64,000 nt of DNA from Ptiloglossa arizonensis. Lineage: Eukaryota > Arthropoda > Insecta > Hymenoptera > Colletidae. The position numbers and the translations under genes are program-made. The notes beneath the pieces were generated by a model. It was given only the letters and a program-made list of their open reading frames with translations, was not told where the DNA came from and made no database searches. Positions 14,353 to 29,169 of the stretch are shown here, one piece after another; the first letter of the stretch is position 1; every line of letters starts with the position of its first letter. Location: positions 1-64,000 of the forward strand of contig NW_027479786.1 of NCBI RefSeq assembly GCF_051014685.1, written 5' to 3'.

Positions 14353-15360
14353 CGCTATGCGTTATGCGTTATAGGATATACGTTATGCGTTACAGGATAT
14401 ACATTATACGTTTTACGTTATAGGTCATACCTTATACGTGATACGTCATACGTTATATGTTATACGTTATACGTTATACGTTATGCGTTATACGTTAGAC
14501 GTTATACGTTATACGTTATACGTTATACTTCATACGTTATACGTTATACGTTATGCGTTACAGGATATACGTTATACGTTATACGTTATTGGTCATACCT
14601 TATACGTGATACGTCATACGTTATATGTTATACGTTATACGTTATACGTTATGCGTTATACGTTAGACGTTATACGTTATACGTTATACGTTATACGTTA
14701 TACGTTACACGTTATACGTTATACGTTATACGTTATACGTTATACGTTATACGTTATACGTTATACGTTATACGTTAGACGTTATACGTTATACGTTATA
14801 CGTTATACGTTATACGTTACACGTTATACGTTATACGTTATACGTTATACGTTATACGCTATGCGTTATGCGTTATAAGATATACGTTATGCGTTACAGG
14901 ATATACATTATACGTTTTACGTTATAGGTCATACCTTATACGTGATACGTCATACGTTATATGTTATACGTTATACGCTATACGTTATGCGTTATACGTT
15001 AGACGTTATACGTTATACGTTATACGTTATACTTCATACGTTATACGTTATACGTTATGCGTTACAGGATATACGTTATACGTTATACGTTACTGGTCAT
15101 ACCTTATACGTGATACGTCATACGTTATATGTTATACGTTATACGTTATACGTTATGCGTTATACGTTAGACGTTATACGTTATACGTTATACGTTATAC
15201 GTTATACGTTACACGTTATACGTTATACGTTATACGTTATACATTATACGTTATACGTTATACGTTATACGTTATACGTTATACGTTATACGTTATACGT
15301 TATGCGTTATACGTTATAAGTTATACGTTAAACGTTATACGTTATAGGATATACGTTATG
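14353..15360 (+). repeat. Tandem pair of CGCTATGCG modules (offset 504 bp)
   Basis: CGCTATGCG begins at 14,353 and 14,857 (72 units), each followed by the ACAGGATATAC, GGTCATACC, GTTAGACG, TTCATACG and second GGTCATACC landmarks. The second copy differs by ATAAGATATACG for ATAGGATATACG and by TTACTGGTC for TTATTGGTC. Confidence 0.83.
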
Positions 15361-15739
15361 CGTTGCAGGATATACGTTATACGTTATACGTTATAGATCA
15401 TACCTTATACGTGATACGTCATACGTTATATGTTATACGTTATACGTTATACGTTATACGTTATACGTTATACGTTATACGTTATACGTCATAGGTTATA
15501 CGTTATACGTTATGCGTTATAGGTTCTACGTTATTCGTTATACGTTATACGTTATACGTTATACGTTATACGTTATCCGTTATACGTCATACGTTATACG
15601 TTACACGTTATACGTTATACGTTATACGTTTTACGTTATACGTTACATGTTATACGTTGTACGTTACACGTTATACGTTGTACGTTATACGTTCTACGTT
15701 ATACGTTAGACGTTATACGTTATACGTTATACGTTATAC

Positions 15740-16690
15740 GTTATACGTTATACGTTCTACGTTATACGTTCTACGTTATACGTTATACGTTATACGTTAT
15801 ACGTTGTACGTTATACGTTATGCGTTATACGTTCTACGTTATTCGTTATACGTTCTACGTTATACGTTATACGTTATACGTTATACGTTATACGTTATAC
15901 GTTATACGTTATACGTTATACGTTATACGTTATACGTTATACGTTATACGTTATACGTTATACGTTATACGTTATACGTTATACGTTATACGTTATACGT
16001 TATACGTTATACGTTATACGTTATACGTTATACGTTATACGTTATACGTTATACGTTAGACGTTATACGTTATACGTTATACGTTACACGTTATACGTTC
16101 TACGTTCTACGTTATACGTTTTACGTTATACGTTCTACGTTATACGTTCTACGTTATACGTTATACGTTATACGTTATACGTTATACGTAATACGTTATA
16201 CGTTATACGTTATACGTTATACGTTATACGTTATACGTCATACGTTATACGTTATACGTTATACGTTATACGTTATACGTTATACGTTATACGTTATACG
16301 TTATACGTTATACGTTATACGTTATACGTTATACGTTATACGTTATACGTTATACGTTATACGTTATACGTTATACGTTACACGTTATACGTTACACGTT
16401 ATACGTTATACGTTATACGTTATACGTTATACGTTATACGTTACACGTTATACGTTACACGTTTAACGTTACACGTTATACGTTATACGTTATACGTTAT
16501 ACGTTATACGTTATACGTTATACGTTATACGTTATACGTTATACGTTATACGTTATACGTTATACGTTATACGTTATACGTTATACGTTATACGTTATAC
16601 GTTATACGTTATACGTTATACGTTATACGTTATACGTTATGCGTTAGAATTTATACGTTATACGTTATACGTTATGCGTTAGAATTTATA
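15740..16690 (+). repeat. Variant block B, copy 3
   Basis: Its GTTATTCG at 15,838 is 15,022 bp (2,146 units) from the first copy, so register is conserved over 15 kb. The order of GTTAGACG, GTTCTACG, GTCATACG and GTTACACG units follows the other copies. One unit near 16,460 reads GTTTAACG, a two-base change without a length change. The block ends in GTTAGAATTT units near 16,643 and 16,680, and another pair follows near 16,813 and 16,850. Confidence 0.83.
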
Positions 16691-18420
16691 CGTTATACGT
16701 TATACGTTATACGTTATACGTTATACGTTATACGTTATACGTTATACGTTATACGTTATACGTTATACGTTATACGTTATACGTTATACGTTATACGTTA
16801 CACGTTATGCGTTAGAATTTATACGTTATACGTTATACGTTATGCGTTAGAATTTATACGTTATACGTTATACGTTATACGTTATACGTTATACGTTATA
16901 CGTTATACGTTATACGTTATACGTTATACGTTATACGTTATACGTTATACGTTATACGTTATACGTTATACGTTATACGTTATACGTTATACGTTATACG
17001 TTATACGTTATACGTTATACGGTATACGTTATACGTTATGCGTTAGAATTTATACGTTATACGTTATACGTTATACGTTATGCGTTATACGTTATGCGTT
17101 ATACGTTTTACGATATACGTTATACGTTATACGTTATACGTTACACGTTATACGTTATACGTTCTACGTTATACGTTTTACGTTATACGTTCTACGTTAT
17201 ACGTTCTACGTTATACGTTATACGTTATACGTTATACGTTATACGTTATACGTTATACGTTATACGTTATACGTTATACGTTATACGTTATACGTTATAC
17301 GTTATACGTTATACGTTATACGTTATACGTTATACGTTATACGTTATACGTTATACGTTACACGTTATACGTTATACGTTATACGTTACACGTTATACGT
17401 TATACGTTATACGTTATACGTTACACGTTATACGTTATACGTTACACGTTATACGTTATACGTTATACGTTATACGTTATACGTTATACGTTATACGTTA
17501 TACGTTATACGTTATACGTTATACGTTATACGTTATCCGTTATACGTTATGCGTTATACGTTATACGTAATACGTTATACGTTATACGTTATACGTTATA
17601 CGTTATACGTTATACGTTATACGTTATACGTTATACGTTATACGTTATACGTTATACGTTATACGTTATACGTTATACGTTATACGTTATACGTTATACG
17701 TTATACGTTATACGTTATACGTTATACGTTATACGTTATACGTTATACGTTATACGTTATACGTTGTACGTTATACGTTATGCGTTATACGTTCTACGTT
17801 ATACGTTTCGCGTTATACGTTATACGTTATACGTTATAGGTCATACCTTATACGTGATACGTCATACGTTATATGTTATACGTTATACGTTATACGTTAT
17901 ACGTTATGCGTTATACGTTATACGTTATACGTTAAACGTTATACGTTATACGTTATACGTTATACGTTATACGTTATACGTTATACGTTATACGTTATAC
18001 GTTATACGTTATACGTTATACGTTATACGTTATACGTTATAGGTTATACGTTATACGTTATACGTTATACGTTATACGTTATACGTTATACGTTATACGT
18101 TATACGTTATAGGTTATACGTTATACGTTATACGTTATACGTTATACGTTATACGTTATACGTTATACGTTATACGTTATACGTTATACGTTATACGTTA
18201 TACGTTATACGTTATGCGTTAGAATTTATACGTTATACGTTATACGTTATACGTTATACGTTATACGTTATACGTTATACGTTATACGTTATACGTTATA
18301 CGTTATACGTTATACGTTATACGTTATACGTTATACGTTATACGTTATACGTTATACGTTATACGTTATACGTTATACGTTATACGTTTTACGTTATACG
18401 TTACATGTTATACGTTATAC
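16690..18420 (+). repeat. Array with GTTAGAATTT units and a TTTCGCG module
   Basis: GTTAGAATTT units occur near 16,813, 16,850, 17,041 and 18,217, and the rare ACGGTATACG near 17,019. At 17,763-17,880 a GTTGTACG, GTTATGCG, GTTCTACG, GTTTCGCG, ATAGGTCATACC series forms the TTTCGCG module, then two ATAGGTT units 70 bp apart near 18,040 and 18,110. The series recurs near 26,698-27,140 and 33,525-33,975, and in noisier form near 37,036, 38,370, 41,167, 42,467 and 43,045. Confidence 0.78.
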
Positions 18421-18424
18421 GTTA

Positions 18425-20965
18425 TACGTTATACTTCATACGTTATACGTTATACGTTATGCGTTACAGGATATACGTTATACGTTATACGTTATTGGTC
18501 ATACCTTATACGTGATACGTCATACGTTATATGTTATACGTTATACGTTATACGTTATACGTTATACGTTATACGTTATACGTTATACGTTATACGTTAT
18601 ACGTTATACGTTATACGTTATACGTTATACGTTATACGTTATACGTTATACGTTATGCGTTAGAATTTATACGTTATACGTTATACGTTATACGTTATAC
18701 GTTATACGTTATACGTTATACGTTATACGTTATACGTTATACGTTATACGTTATACGTTATACGTTATACGTTATACGTTATACGTTATACGTTATACGT
18801 TATACGTTATACGTTATACGTTATACGTTTTACGTTATACGTTACATGTTATACGTTATACGTTATACGTTATACTTCATACGTTATACGTTATACGTTA
18901 TGCGTTACAGGATATACGTTATACGTTATACGTTATTGGTCATACCTTATACGTGATACGTCATACGTTATAGGTTATACGTTATACGTTATACGTTATG
19001 CGTTATACGTTATACGTTATACGTTATACGTTATACGTTATACGTTATACGTTATACGTTATACGTTATACGTTATCCGTTATACGTTATGCGTTATACG
19101 TTATACGTAATACGTTATACGTTATACGTTATACGTTATACGTTATACGTTATACGTTATACGTTACACGTTATACGTTATACGTTATACGTTACACGTT
19201 ATACGTTATACGTTATACGTTATACGTTATACGTTATACGTTATACGTTATACGTTATACGTTATACGTTATCCGTTATACGTTATGCGTTATACGTTAT
19301 ACGTAATACGTTATACGTTATACGTTATACGTTATACGTTATACGTTATACGTTATACGTTATACGTTATACGTTATACGTTATACGTTATACGTTATAC
19401 GTTATACGTTATACGTTATACGTTATACGTTATACGTTATACGTTATACGTTATACGTTATACGTTATACGTTATACGTTATACGTTATACGTTATACGT
19501 TATACGTTATACGTTATACGTTATACGTTATACGTTATACGTTATACGTTATACGCTATGCGTTATGCGTTATAGGATATACGTTATGCGTTACAGGATA
19601 TACGTTATACGTTATACGTTATAGGTCATACCTTATACGTGATACGTCATACGTTATATGTTATACGTTATACGTTATACGTTATGCGTTATACGTTATA
19701 CGTTATACGTTAAACGTTATACGTTATACGTTATACGTTATGCGTTATGCGTTATACGTTATACGTTATACGTTATACGTTATACGTTATACGTTATACG
19801 TTATACGTTATACGTTATACGTTATACGTTAAACGTTATACGTTATACGTTATACGTTATACGTTATACGTTATACGTTATACGTTATACGTTATACGTT
19901 ATACGTTATACGTTATACGTTATACGTTATACGTTATACGTTATACGTTATACGTTATACGTTATACGTTATACGTTATACGTTATACGTTATACGTTAT
20001 ACGTTATACGTTATACGTTATACGTCATACGTTATACGTTATACGTTATACGTTATACGTTATACGTTATACGTTATACGTTATACGTTATACGTTATAC
20101 GTTATACGTTATACGTTGTACGTTATACGTTATGCGTTATACGTTCTACGTTATTCGTTATACGTTATACGTTATACGTTATACGTTATACGTTATACGT
20201 TATACGTTATACGTTATACGTTATACGTTATACGTTACACGTAATACGTTATACGTTATACGTTATACGTTATACGTTACACGTAATACGTTATACGTTA
20301 TACGTTATACGTTATACGTTACACGTAATACGATATACGTTATACGTTATACGTTATACGTTATACGTTATACGTTATACGTTATACGTTATACGTTATA
20401 CGTTATACGTTATACGTTATACGTTAAACGTTATACGTTATACGTTATACGTTATACGTTATACGTTATACGTTATACGTTATACGTTATACGTTATACG
20501 TTATACGTTATACGTTATACGTTATACGTTATACGTTATACGTTATACGTTATACGTTACACGTTATACGTTACACGTTATACGTTACACGTTATACGTT
20601 ATACGTTATACGTTATACGTTATACGTTATACGTTATACGTTATACGTTATGCGTTATACGTTATGCGTCTTACGTTTTACGATATACGTTATACGTTAT
20701 ACGTTATACGTTATAAGTTATACGTTATACGTTATACGTTATACGTTATAAGTTATACGTTATACGTTATACGTTATACGTTATACGTTATACGTTATAC
20801 GCTATGCGTTATGCGTTATAGGATATACGTTATGCGTTACAGGATATACATTATACGTTTTACGTTATAGGTCATACCTTATACGTGATACGTCATACGT
20901 TATATGTTATACGTTATACGTTATACGTTACGCGTTATACGTTAGACGTTATACGTTATACGTTA
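18425..20965 (+). repeat. Higher-order duplication E, copy 1 (offset 2,541 bp)
   Basis: Carries TTCATACG, GTTAGAATTT near 18,660, TTTTACG-TTACATG near 18,830, ATCCG units near 19,074 and 19,268, CGCTATGCG at 19,554, GTTGTACG near 20,114, GTTACACGTAATACG units, TTTTACGATATACG and CGCTATGCG at 20,800. Each recurs 363 units later, with 1-2 units lost toward the far end (offset 2,534, then 2,527). Confidence 0.9.
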
Positions 20966-23500
20966 TACGTTATACTTCATACGTTATACGTTATACGTTA
21001 TGCGTTACAGGATATACGTTATACGTTATACGTTATTGGTCATACCTTATACGTGATACGTCATACGTTATATGTTATACGTTATACGTTATACGTTATA
21101 CGTTATACGTTATACGTTATACGTTATACGTTATACGTTATACGTTATACGTTATACGTTATACGTTATACGTTATACGTTATACGTTATACGTTATGCG
21201 TTAGAATTTATACGTTATACGTTATACGTTATACGTTATACGTTATACGTTATACGTTATACGTTATACGTTATACGTTATACGTTATACGTTATACGTT
21301 ATACGTTATACGTTATACGTTATACGTTATACGTTATACGTTATACGTTATACGTTATACGTTATACGTTTTACGTTATACGTTACATGTTATACGTTAT
21401 ACGTTATACGTTATACTTCATACGTTATACGTTATACGTTATGCGTTACAGGATATACGTTATACGTTATACGTTATTGGTCATACCTTATACGTGATAC
21501 GTCATACGTTATAGGTTATACGTTATACGTTATACGTTATGCGTTATACGTTATACGTTATACGTTATACGTTATACGTTATACGTTATACGTTATACGT
21601 TATACGTTATACGTTATCCGTTATACGTTATGCGTTATACGTTATACGTAATACGTTATACGTTATACGTTATACGTTATACGTTATACGTTATACGTTA
21701 TACGTTACACGTTATACGTTATACGTTATACGTTACACGTTATACGTTATACGTTATACGTTATACGTTATACGTTATACGTTATACGTTATACGTTATA
21801 CGTTATACGTTATCCGTTATACGTTATGCGTTATACGTTATACGTAATACGTTATACGTTATACGTTATACGTTATACGTTATACGTTATACGTTATACG
21901 TTATACGTTATACGTTATACGTTATACGTTATACGTTATACGTTATACGTTATACGTTATACGTTATACGTTATACGTTATACGTTATACGTTATACGTT
22001 ATACGTTATACGTTATACGTTATACGTTATACGTTATACGTTATACGTTATACGTTATACATTATACGTTATACGTTATACGTTATACGCTATGCGTTAT
22101 GCGTTATAGGATATACGTTATGCGTTACAGGATATACGTTATACGTTATACGTTATAGGTCATACCTTATACGTGATACGTCATACGTTATATGTTATAC
22201 GTTATACGTTATACGTTATGCGTTATACGTTATACGTTATACGTTAAACGTTATACGTTATACGTTATACGTTATGCGTTATGCGTTATACGTTATACGT
22301 TATACGTTATACGTTATACGTTATACGTTATACGTTATACGTTATACGTTATACGTTATACGTTAAACGTTATACGTTATACGTTATACGTTATACGTTA
22401 TACGTTATACGTTATACGTTATACGTTATACGTTATACGTTATACGTTATACGTTATACGTTATACGTTATACGTTATACGTTATACGTTATACGTTATA
22501 CGTTATACGTTATACGTTATACGTTATACGTTATACGTTATACGTTATACGTTATACGTTATACGTCATACGTTATACGTTATACGTTATACGTTATACG
22601 TTATACGTTATACGTTATACGTTATACGTTATACGTTATACGTTATACGTTATACGTTGTACGTTATACGTTATGCGTTATACGTTCTACGTTATTCGTT
22701 ATACGTTATACGTTATACGTTATACGTTATACGTTATACGTTATACGTTACACGTAATACGTTATACGTTATACGTTATACGTTATACGTTACACGTAAT
22801 ACGTTATACGTTATACGTTTATACGTTATTACGTTACACGTATACGATATACGTTATACGTTATACGTTATACGTTATACGTTATACGTTATACGTTATA
22901 CGTTATACGTTATACGTTATACGTTATACGTTATACGTTAACGTTATACGTTATACGTTATACGTTATACGTTATACGTTATACGTTATACGTTATACGT
23001 TATACGTTATACGTTATACGTTATACGTTATACGTTATACGTTATACGTTATACGTTATACGTTATACGTTATACGTTATACGTTACACGTTATACGTTA
23101 CACGTTATACGTTACACGTTATACGTTATACGTTATACGTTATACGTTATACGTTATACGTTATACGTTATACGTTATGCGTTATACGTTATGCGTCTTA
23201 CGTTTTACGATATACGTTATACGTTATACGTTATACGTTATAAGTTATACGTTATACGTTATACGTTATACGTTATAAGTTATACGTTATACGTTATACG
23301 TTATACGTTATACGTTATACGTTATACGCTATGCGTTATGCGTTATAGGATATACGTTATGCGTTACAGGATATACATTATACGTTTTACGTTATAGGTC
23401 ATACTTATACGTGATACGTCATACGTTATATGTTATACGTTATACGTTATACGTTACGCGTTATACGTTAGACGTTATACGTTATACGTTATACGTTATA
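20966..23500 (+). repeat. Higher-order duplication E, copy 2
   Basis: Variant-by-variant copy of 18,425-20,965, with CGCTATGCG at 22,088 and 23,327. Similarity runs on to about 23,600: both copies share the uncommon GTTACGCG before GTTAGACG, near 20,930 and 23,455. The last 700 bp carry the scattered indels described for 22,811-24,560. Confidence 0.88.
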
Positions 23501-24560
23501 CTTCATACGTTATACGTTATACGTTATGCGTTACAGGATATACGTTATACGTTATACGTTATTGGTCATACCTTATACGTGATACGTCATACGTTATATG
23601 TTATACGTTTATACGTTATACGTTATGCGTTATACGTTAGACGTTATACGTTATACGTTATACGTTATACGTTTAACGTTATACGTTTATAGGATATACG
23701 TTATGCGTTGCAGGATATACGTTATACGTTATACGTTATAGATCATACCTTATACGTGATACGTCATACGTTATATGTTATACGTTATACGTTATACGTT
23801 ATACGTTATACTTTATACGTTATACGTTATACGTTATACGTTATACGTTATACGTTATACGTTATACGCTATGCGTTATGCGTTATAGGATATCGTTATG
23901 CGTTACAGGATATACATTATACGTTTTACGTTATAGGTCATACCTTATACATTGATACGTCATACGTTATATGTTATACGTTATACGTTATTACGTTATG
24001 CGTTATACGTTAGACGTTATACGTTATACGTTATACGTTATACTTCATACGTTATACGTTATACGTTATGCGTTACAGGATATACGTTTAACGTTATACG
24101 CTCTACGTTATACGTTAGACGTTATACGTTATACGTTATACATTCTACGTTATACGTTATACGTTCTACGTTATACGTTCTACGTTATACGTTATACGTT
24201 ATACGTTATACGTTATACGTTATACGTTTTACGCTATGCGTTATGCGTTATAGGATATACGTTATGCGTTACAGGATATACATTATACGTTTTACGTTAT
24301 AGGTCATACCTTATACGTGATACGTCATACGTTATATGTTATACGTTATACGTTATACGTTATGCGTTATACGTTAGACGTTATACGTTATACGTTATAC
24401 GTTATACTTCATCGTTATACGTTATACGTTATGCGTTACAGGATATACGTTATACGTTATACGCTCTACGTTATACGTTAGACGTTATACGTTATACGTT
24501 ATACATTCTACGTTATACGTTATACGTTCTACGTTATACGTTCTAGTTATACGTTATACG
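22811..24560 (+). other. Patch of local indels inside the clean part of the array
   Basis: Between flanks that keep perfect register, this patch carries scattered one- or two-base changes, among them GTTATTACG near 22,826, GTTAACG near 22,937, a lost CC in the CATACC motif near 23,402, CGTTTATACG near 23,605, GATATCG near 23,892, CATTGATACG near 23,951 and TTCTAGTTAT near 24,543. It overlaps the end of the second 2.54-kb duplication copy. It looks like a stretch with lower consensus quality. Confidence 0.75.
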
Positions 24561-26690
24561 TTATACGTTATACGTTGTACGTTATACGTTATGCGTTATA
24601 CGTTCTACGTTATTCGTTATACGTTCTACGTTATACGTTATACGTTATACGTTATACGTTATACGTTATACGTTATACGTTATACGTTACACGTTATACG
24701 TTACACGTTATACGTTACACGTTATACGTTACACGTTATACGTTATACGTTATACGTTATACGTTATACGTTATACGTTATACGTTATACGTTATACGTT
24801 ATACGTTATACCTTATACGTTATACGTTTTACGTTATACGTTATACGTTATACGTTATACGTTATACGTTATAAATTATACGTTATACGTTAGACGTTAT
24901 ACGTTATACGTTATACGTTACACGTTATACGTTCTACGTTCTACGTTATACGTTATACGTTATACGTTATACGTTATACGTTATACGTTATACGTTATAC
25001 GTTATACGTTATACGTTATACGTTATACGTCATACGTTATACGTTATACGTTATACGTTACACGTTATACGTTCTACGTTCTACGTTATACGTTTTACGT
25101 TATACGTTCTACGTTATACGTTCTACGTTATACGTTATACCTTATACGTTATACGTTATACGTTATACGTTATACGTTATACGTTATACGTTATACGTTA
25201 TGCGTTAGAATTTATACGTTATACGTTATACGTTATGCGTTAGAATTTATACGTTATACGTTATACGTTATACGTTATACGTTATACGTTATACGTTATA
25301 CGTTATACGTTATACGTTATACGTTATACGTTATACGTTATACGTTATACGTTATACGTTATACGTTATACGTTTATACGTTATACGTTATACGTTATAC
25401 CTTACGTTATACGTTATACGTTACACGTACACGTTATACGTTACACGTTATACGTTATACGTTATACGTTATACGTTATCGTTATACGTTACACGTTATA
25501 CGTTACACGTTATACGTTACACGTTATACGTTATACGTTATACGTTATACGTTATACGTTATACGTTATACGTTATACGTTATACGTTACACGTTATGCG
25601 TTAGAATTTATACGTTATACGTTATACGTTATGCGTTAGAATTTATACGTTATACGTTATACGTTATACGTTATACGTTATACGTTATACGTTATACGTT
25701 ATACGTTATACGTTATACGTTATACGTTATACGTTATACGTTATACGTTATACGTTATACGTTATACGTTATACGTTATACGTTATACGTTATACGTTAT
25801 ACGTTATACGTTATACGTTATACGTTATACGTTATACGTTAGACGTTATACGTTATACGTTATACGTTACACGTTATACGTTCTACGTTCTACGTTATAC
25901 GTTTTACGTTATACGTTCTACGTTATACGTTCTACGTTATACGTTATACCTTATACGTTATACGTTATACGTTATACGTTATACGTTATACGTTATACGT
26001 TATACGTTATACGTTATACGTCATACGTTATACGTTATACGTTATACGTTATACGTTATACGTTATACGCTATACGTTATACGTTATACGTTATACGTTA
26101 GACGTTACACGTTATACGTTATACGTTACACGTTATACGTTATACGTTCTACGTTATACGTTTTACGTTATACGTTCTACGTTATACGTTCTACGTTATA
26201 CGTTATGCGTTATACGTTATGCGTTATACGTTATGCGTTATACGTTATGCGTTATACGTTATACGTTATACGTTATACGTTATACGTTACACGTTATACG
26301 TTATACGTTATACGTTATACGTTATACGTTATACGTTACACGTTATACGTTACACGTTATACGTTATACGTTATACGTTATACGTTATACGTTATACGTT
26401 ATACGTTATACGTTATACGTTATACGTTATACGTTATACGTTATACGTTATACGTTATACGTTATACGTTATACGTTATACGTTATCCGTTATACGTTAT
26501 GCGTTATACGTTATACGTAATACGTTATACGTTATACGTTATACGTTATACGTTATACGTTATACGTTATACGTTATACGTTATACGTTATACGTTATAC
26601 GTTATACGTTATACGTTATACGTTATACGTTATACGTTATACGTTATACGTTATACGTTATACGTTATACGTTATACGTTATACGTTATA
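23600..26690 (+). repeat. Array mixing CGCTATGCG modules, GTTCTACG clusters and GTTAGAATTT pairs
   Basis: CGCTATGCG occurs at 23,867 and 24,232. Both modules break off after ACAGGATATACG into a CGCTCTACG-GTTAGACG-ATTCTACG series (near 24,100 and 24,470), a join not seen before this point. GTTAGACG/GTTCTACG clusters lie near 24,890, 25,070 and 25,850. GTTAGAATTT pairs lie near 25,203/25,243 and 25,598/25,638. Four GTTATGCG units at 26,202-26,247 precede a monotone tract. Confidence 0.75.
25370..25490 (+). other. Short indel cluster
   Basis: Four register breaks fall within about 120 bp: CGTTTATACG near 25,373, CCTTACG near 25,401, CACGTACACG near 25,427 and GTTATCG near 25,478. Clean sequence follows to about 35,690. 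Confidence 0.7.
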
Positions 26691-26697
26691 CGTTATA

Positions 26698-29165
26698 CGT
26701 TGTACGTTATACGTTATGCGTTATACGTTCTACGTTATACGTTTCGCGTTATACGTTATACGTTATACGTTATAGGTCATACCTTATACGTGATACGTCA
26801 TACGTTATATCTTATACGTTATACGTTATACGTTATGCGTTATACGTTATACGTTATACATTAAACGTTATACGTTATACGTTATACGTTATACGTTATA
26901 CGTTATACGTTATACGTTATACGTTATACGTTATACGTTATACGTTACACGTTATACGTTATACGTTATACGTTATAGGTTATACGTTATACGTTATACG
27001 TTATACGTTATACGTTATACGTTATACGTTATACGTTATACGTTATAGGTTATACGTTATACGTTATACGTTATACGTTATACGTTATACGTTATACGTT
27101 ATACGTTATACGTTATACGTTATACGTTATGCGTTAGAATTTATACGTTATACGTTATACGTTATACGTTATACGTTATACGTTATACGTTATACGTTAT
27201 ACGTTATACGTTATACGTTATACGTTATACGTTATACGTTATACGTTATACGTTATACGTTATACGTTATACGTTATACGTTATACGTTATACGTTTTAC
27301 GTTATACGTTACATGTTATACGTTATACGTTATACGTTATACTTCATACGTTATACGTTATACGTTATGCGTTACAGGATATACGTTATACGTTATACGT
27401 TATTGGTCATACCTTATACGTGATACGTCATACGTTATATGTTATACGTTATACGTTATACGTTATACGTTATACGTTATACGTTATACGTTATACGTTA
27501 TACGTTATACGTTATACGTTATACGTTATACGTTATACGTTATACGTTATGCGTTAGAATTTATACGTTATACGTTATACGTTATACGTTATACGTTATA
27601 CGTTATACGTTATACGTTATACGTTATACGTTATACGTTATACGTTATACGTTATACGTTATACGTTATACGTTATACGTTATACGTTATACGTTATACG
27701 TTATACGTTATACGTTATACGTTATACGTTATACGTTATACGTTATACGTTATACGTTTTACGTTATACGTTACATGTTATACGTTATACGTTATACGTT
27801 ATACTTCATACGTTATACGTTATACGTTATGCGTTACAGGATATACGTTATACGTTATACGTTATTGGTCATACCTTATACGTGATACGTCATACGTTAT
27901 AGGTTATACGTTATACGTTATACGTTATGCGTTATACGTTATACGTTATACGTTATGCGTTAGAATTTATACGTTATACGTTATACGTTATACGTTATAC
28001 GTTATACGTTATACGTTATACGTTATACGTTATACGTTATACGTTATACGTTATACGTTATACGTTATACGTTATACGTTATACGTTATACGTTATACGC
28101 TATGCGTTATGCGTTATAGGATATACGTTATGCGTTACAGGATATACGTTATACGTTATACGTTATAGGTCATACCTTATACGTGATACGTCGTACGTTA
28201 TATGTTATACGTTATACGTTATACGTTATGCGTTATACGTTAGACGTTATACGTTATACGTTATACGTTATACTTTATACGTTATACGTAATACGTTATG
28301 CGTTACAGGATATACGTTATACGTTATACGTTATTGGTCATACCTTATACGTGATACGTCATACGTTATATGTTATACGTTATACGTTATACGTCATACG
28401 TTATATGTTATACGTTATACGTTATACGTTATACGTTATACGTTAGACGTTATACGTTATACATTATACGTTATACGTTATACGTTCTACGTTATACGTT
28501 TCACGTTATACGTTATACGTTATACGTTATGGGTCATACCTTATACGTGATACGTCATACGTTATATGTTATACGTTATACGTTATACGTTATGCGTTAT
28601 ACGTTATACGTTATACGTTAAACGTTATACGTTATACGTTATACGTTATACGTTATACGTTATACGTTATACGTTATACGTTATACGTTATACGTTATAC
28701 GTTATACGTTATACGTTATACGTTATACGTTATACGTTAAACGTTATACGTTATACGTTATACGTTATACGTTATACGTTATACGTTATACGTTATACGT
28801 TATACGTTATACGTTATACGTTATACGTTATACGTTATACGTTATACGTTATACGTTATACGTTATACGTTATACGTTACACGTTATACGTTATACGTTA
28901 TACGTTATACGTTATACGTTATACGTTATACGTTATACGTTATACGTCATACGTTATACGTTATACGTTATACGTTATACGTTGTACGTTATACGTTATG
29001 CGTTATACGTTCTACGTTATTCGTTATACGTTATACGTTATACGTTATACGTTACACGTTATACGTTACACGTTATACGTTATACGTTATACGTTATACG
29101 TTATACGTTATACGTTATACGTTATACGTTATGCGTTATACGTTATACGTTATACGTTATACGTT
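26698..29165 (+). repeat. TTTCGCG module, paired ACATG modules and a block C piece
   Basis: The TTTCGCG module at 26,698-26,815 includes a private TATATCTTATACG. Two ATAGGTT units (near 26,977 and 27,047) and GTTAGAATTT near 27,131 follow. ACATG modules at 27,311 and 27,773 are 66 units apart, with GTTAGAATTT near 27,551 between them and another near 27,958. A block C piece starts at CGCTATGCG 28,098, with CGTCGTACG and ATGGGTC as private variants. The rest is monotone with GTTGTACG near 28,981. Confidence 0.78.
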
Positions 29166-29169
29166 ATAC

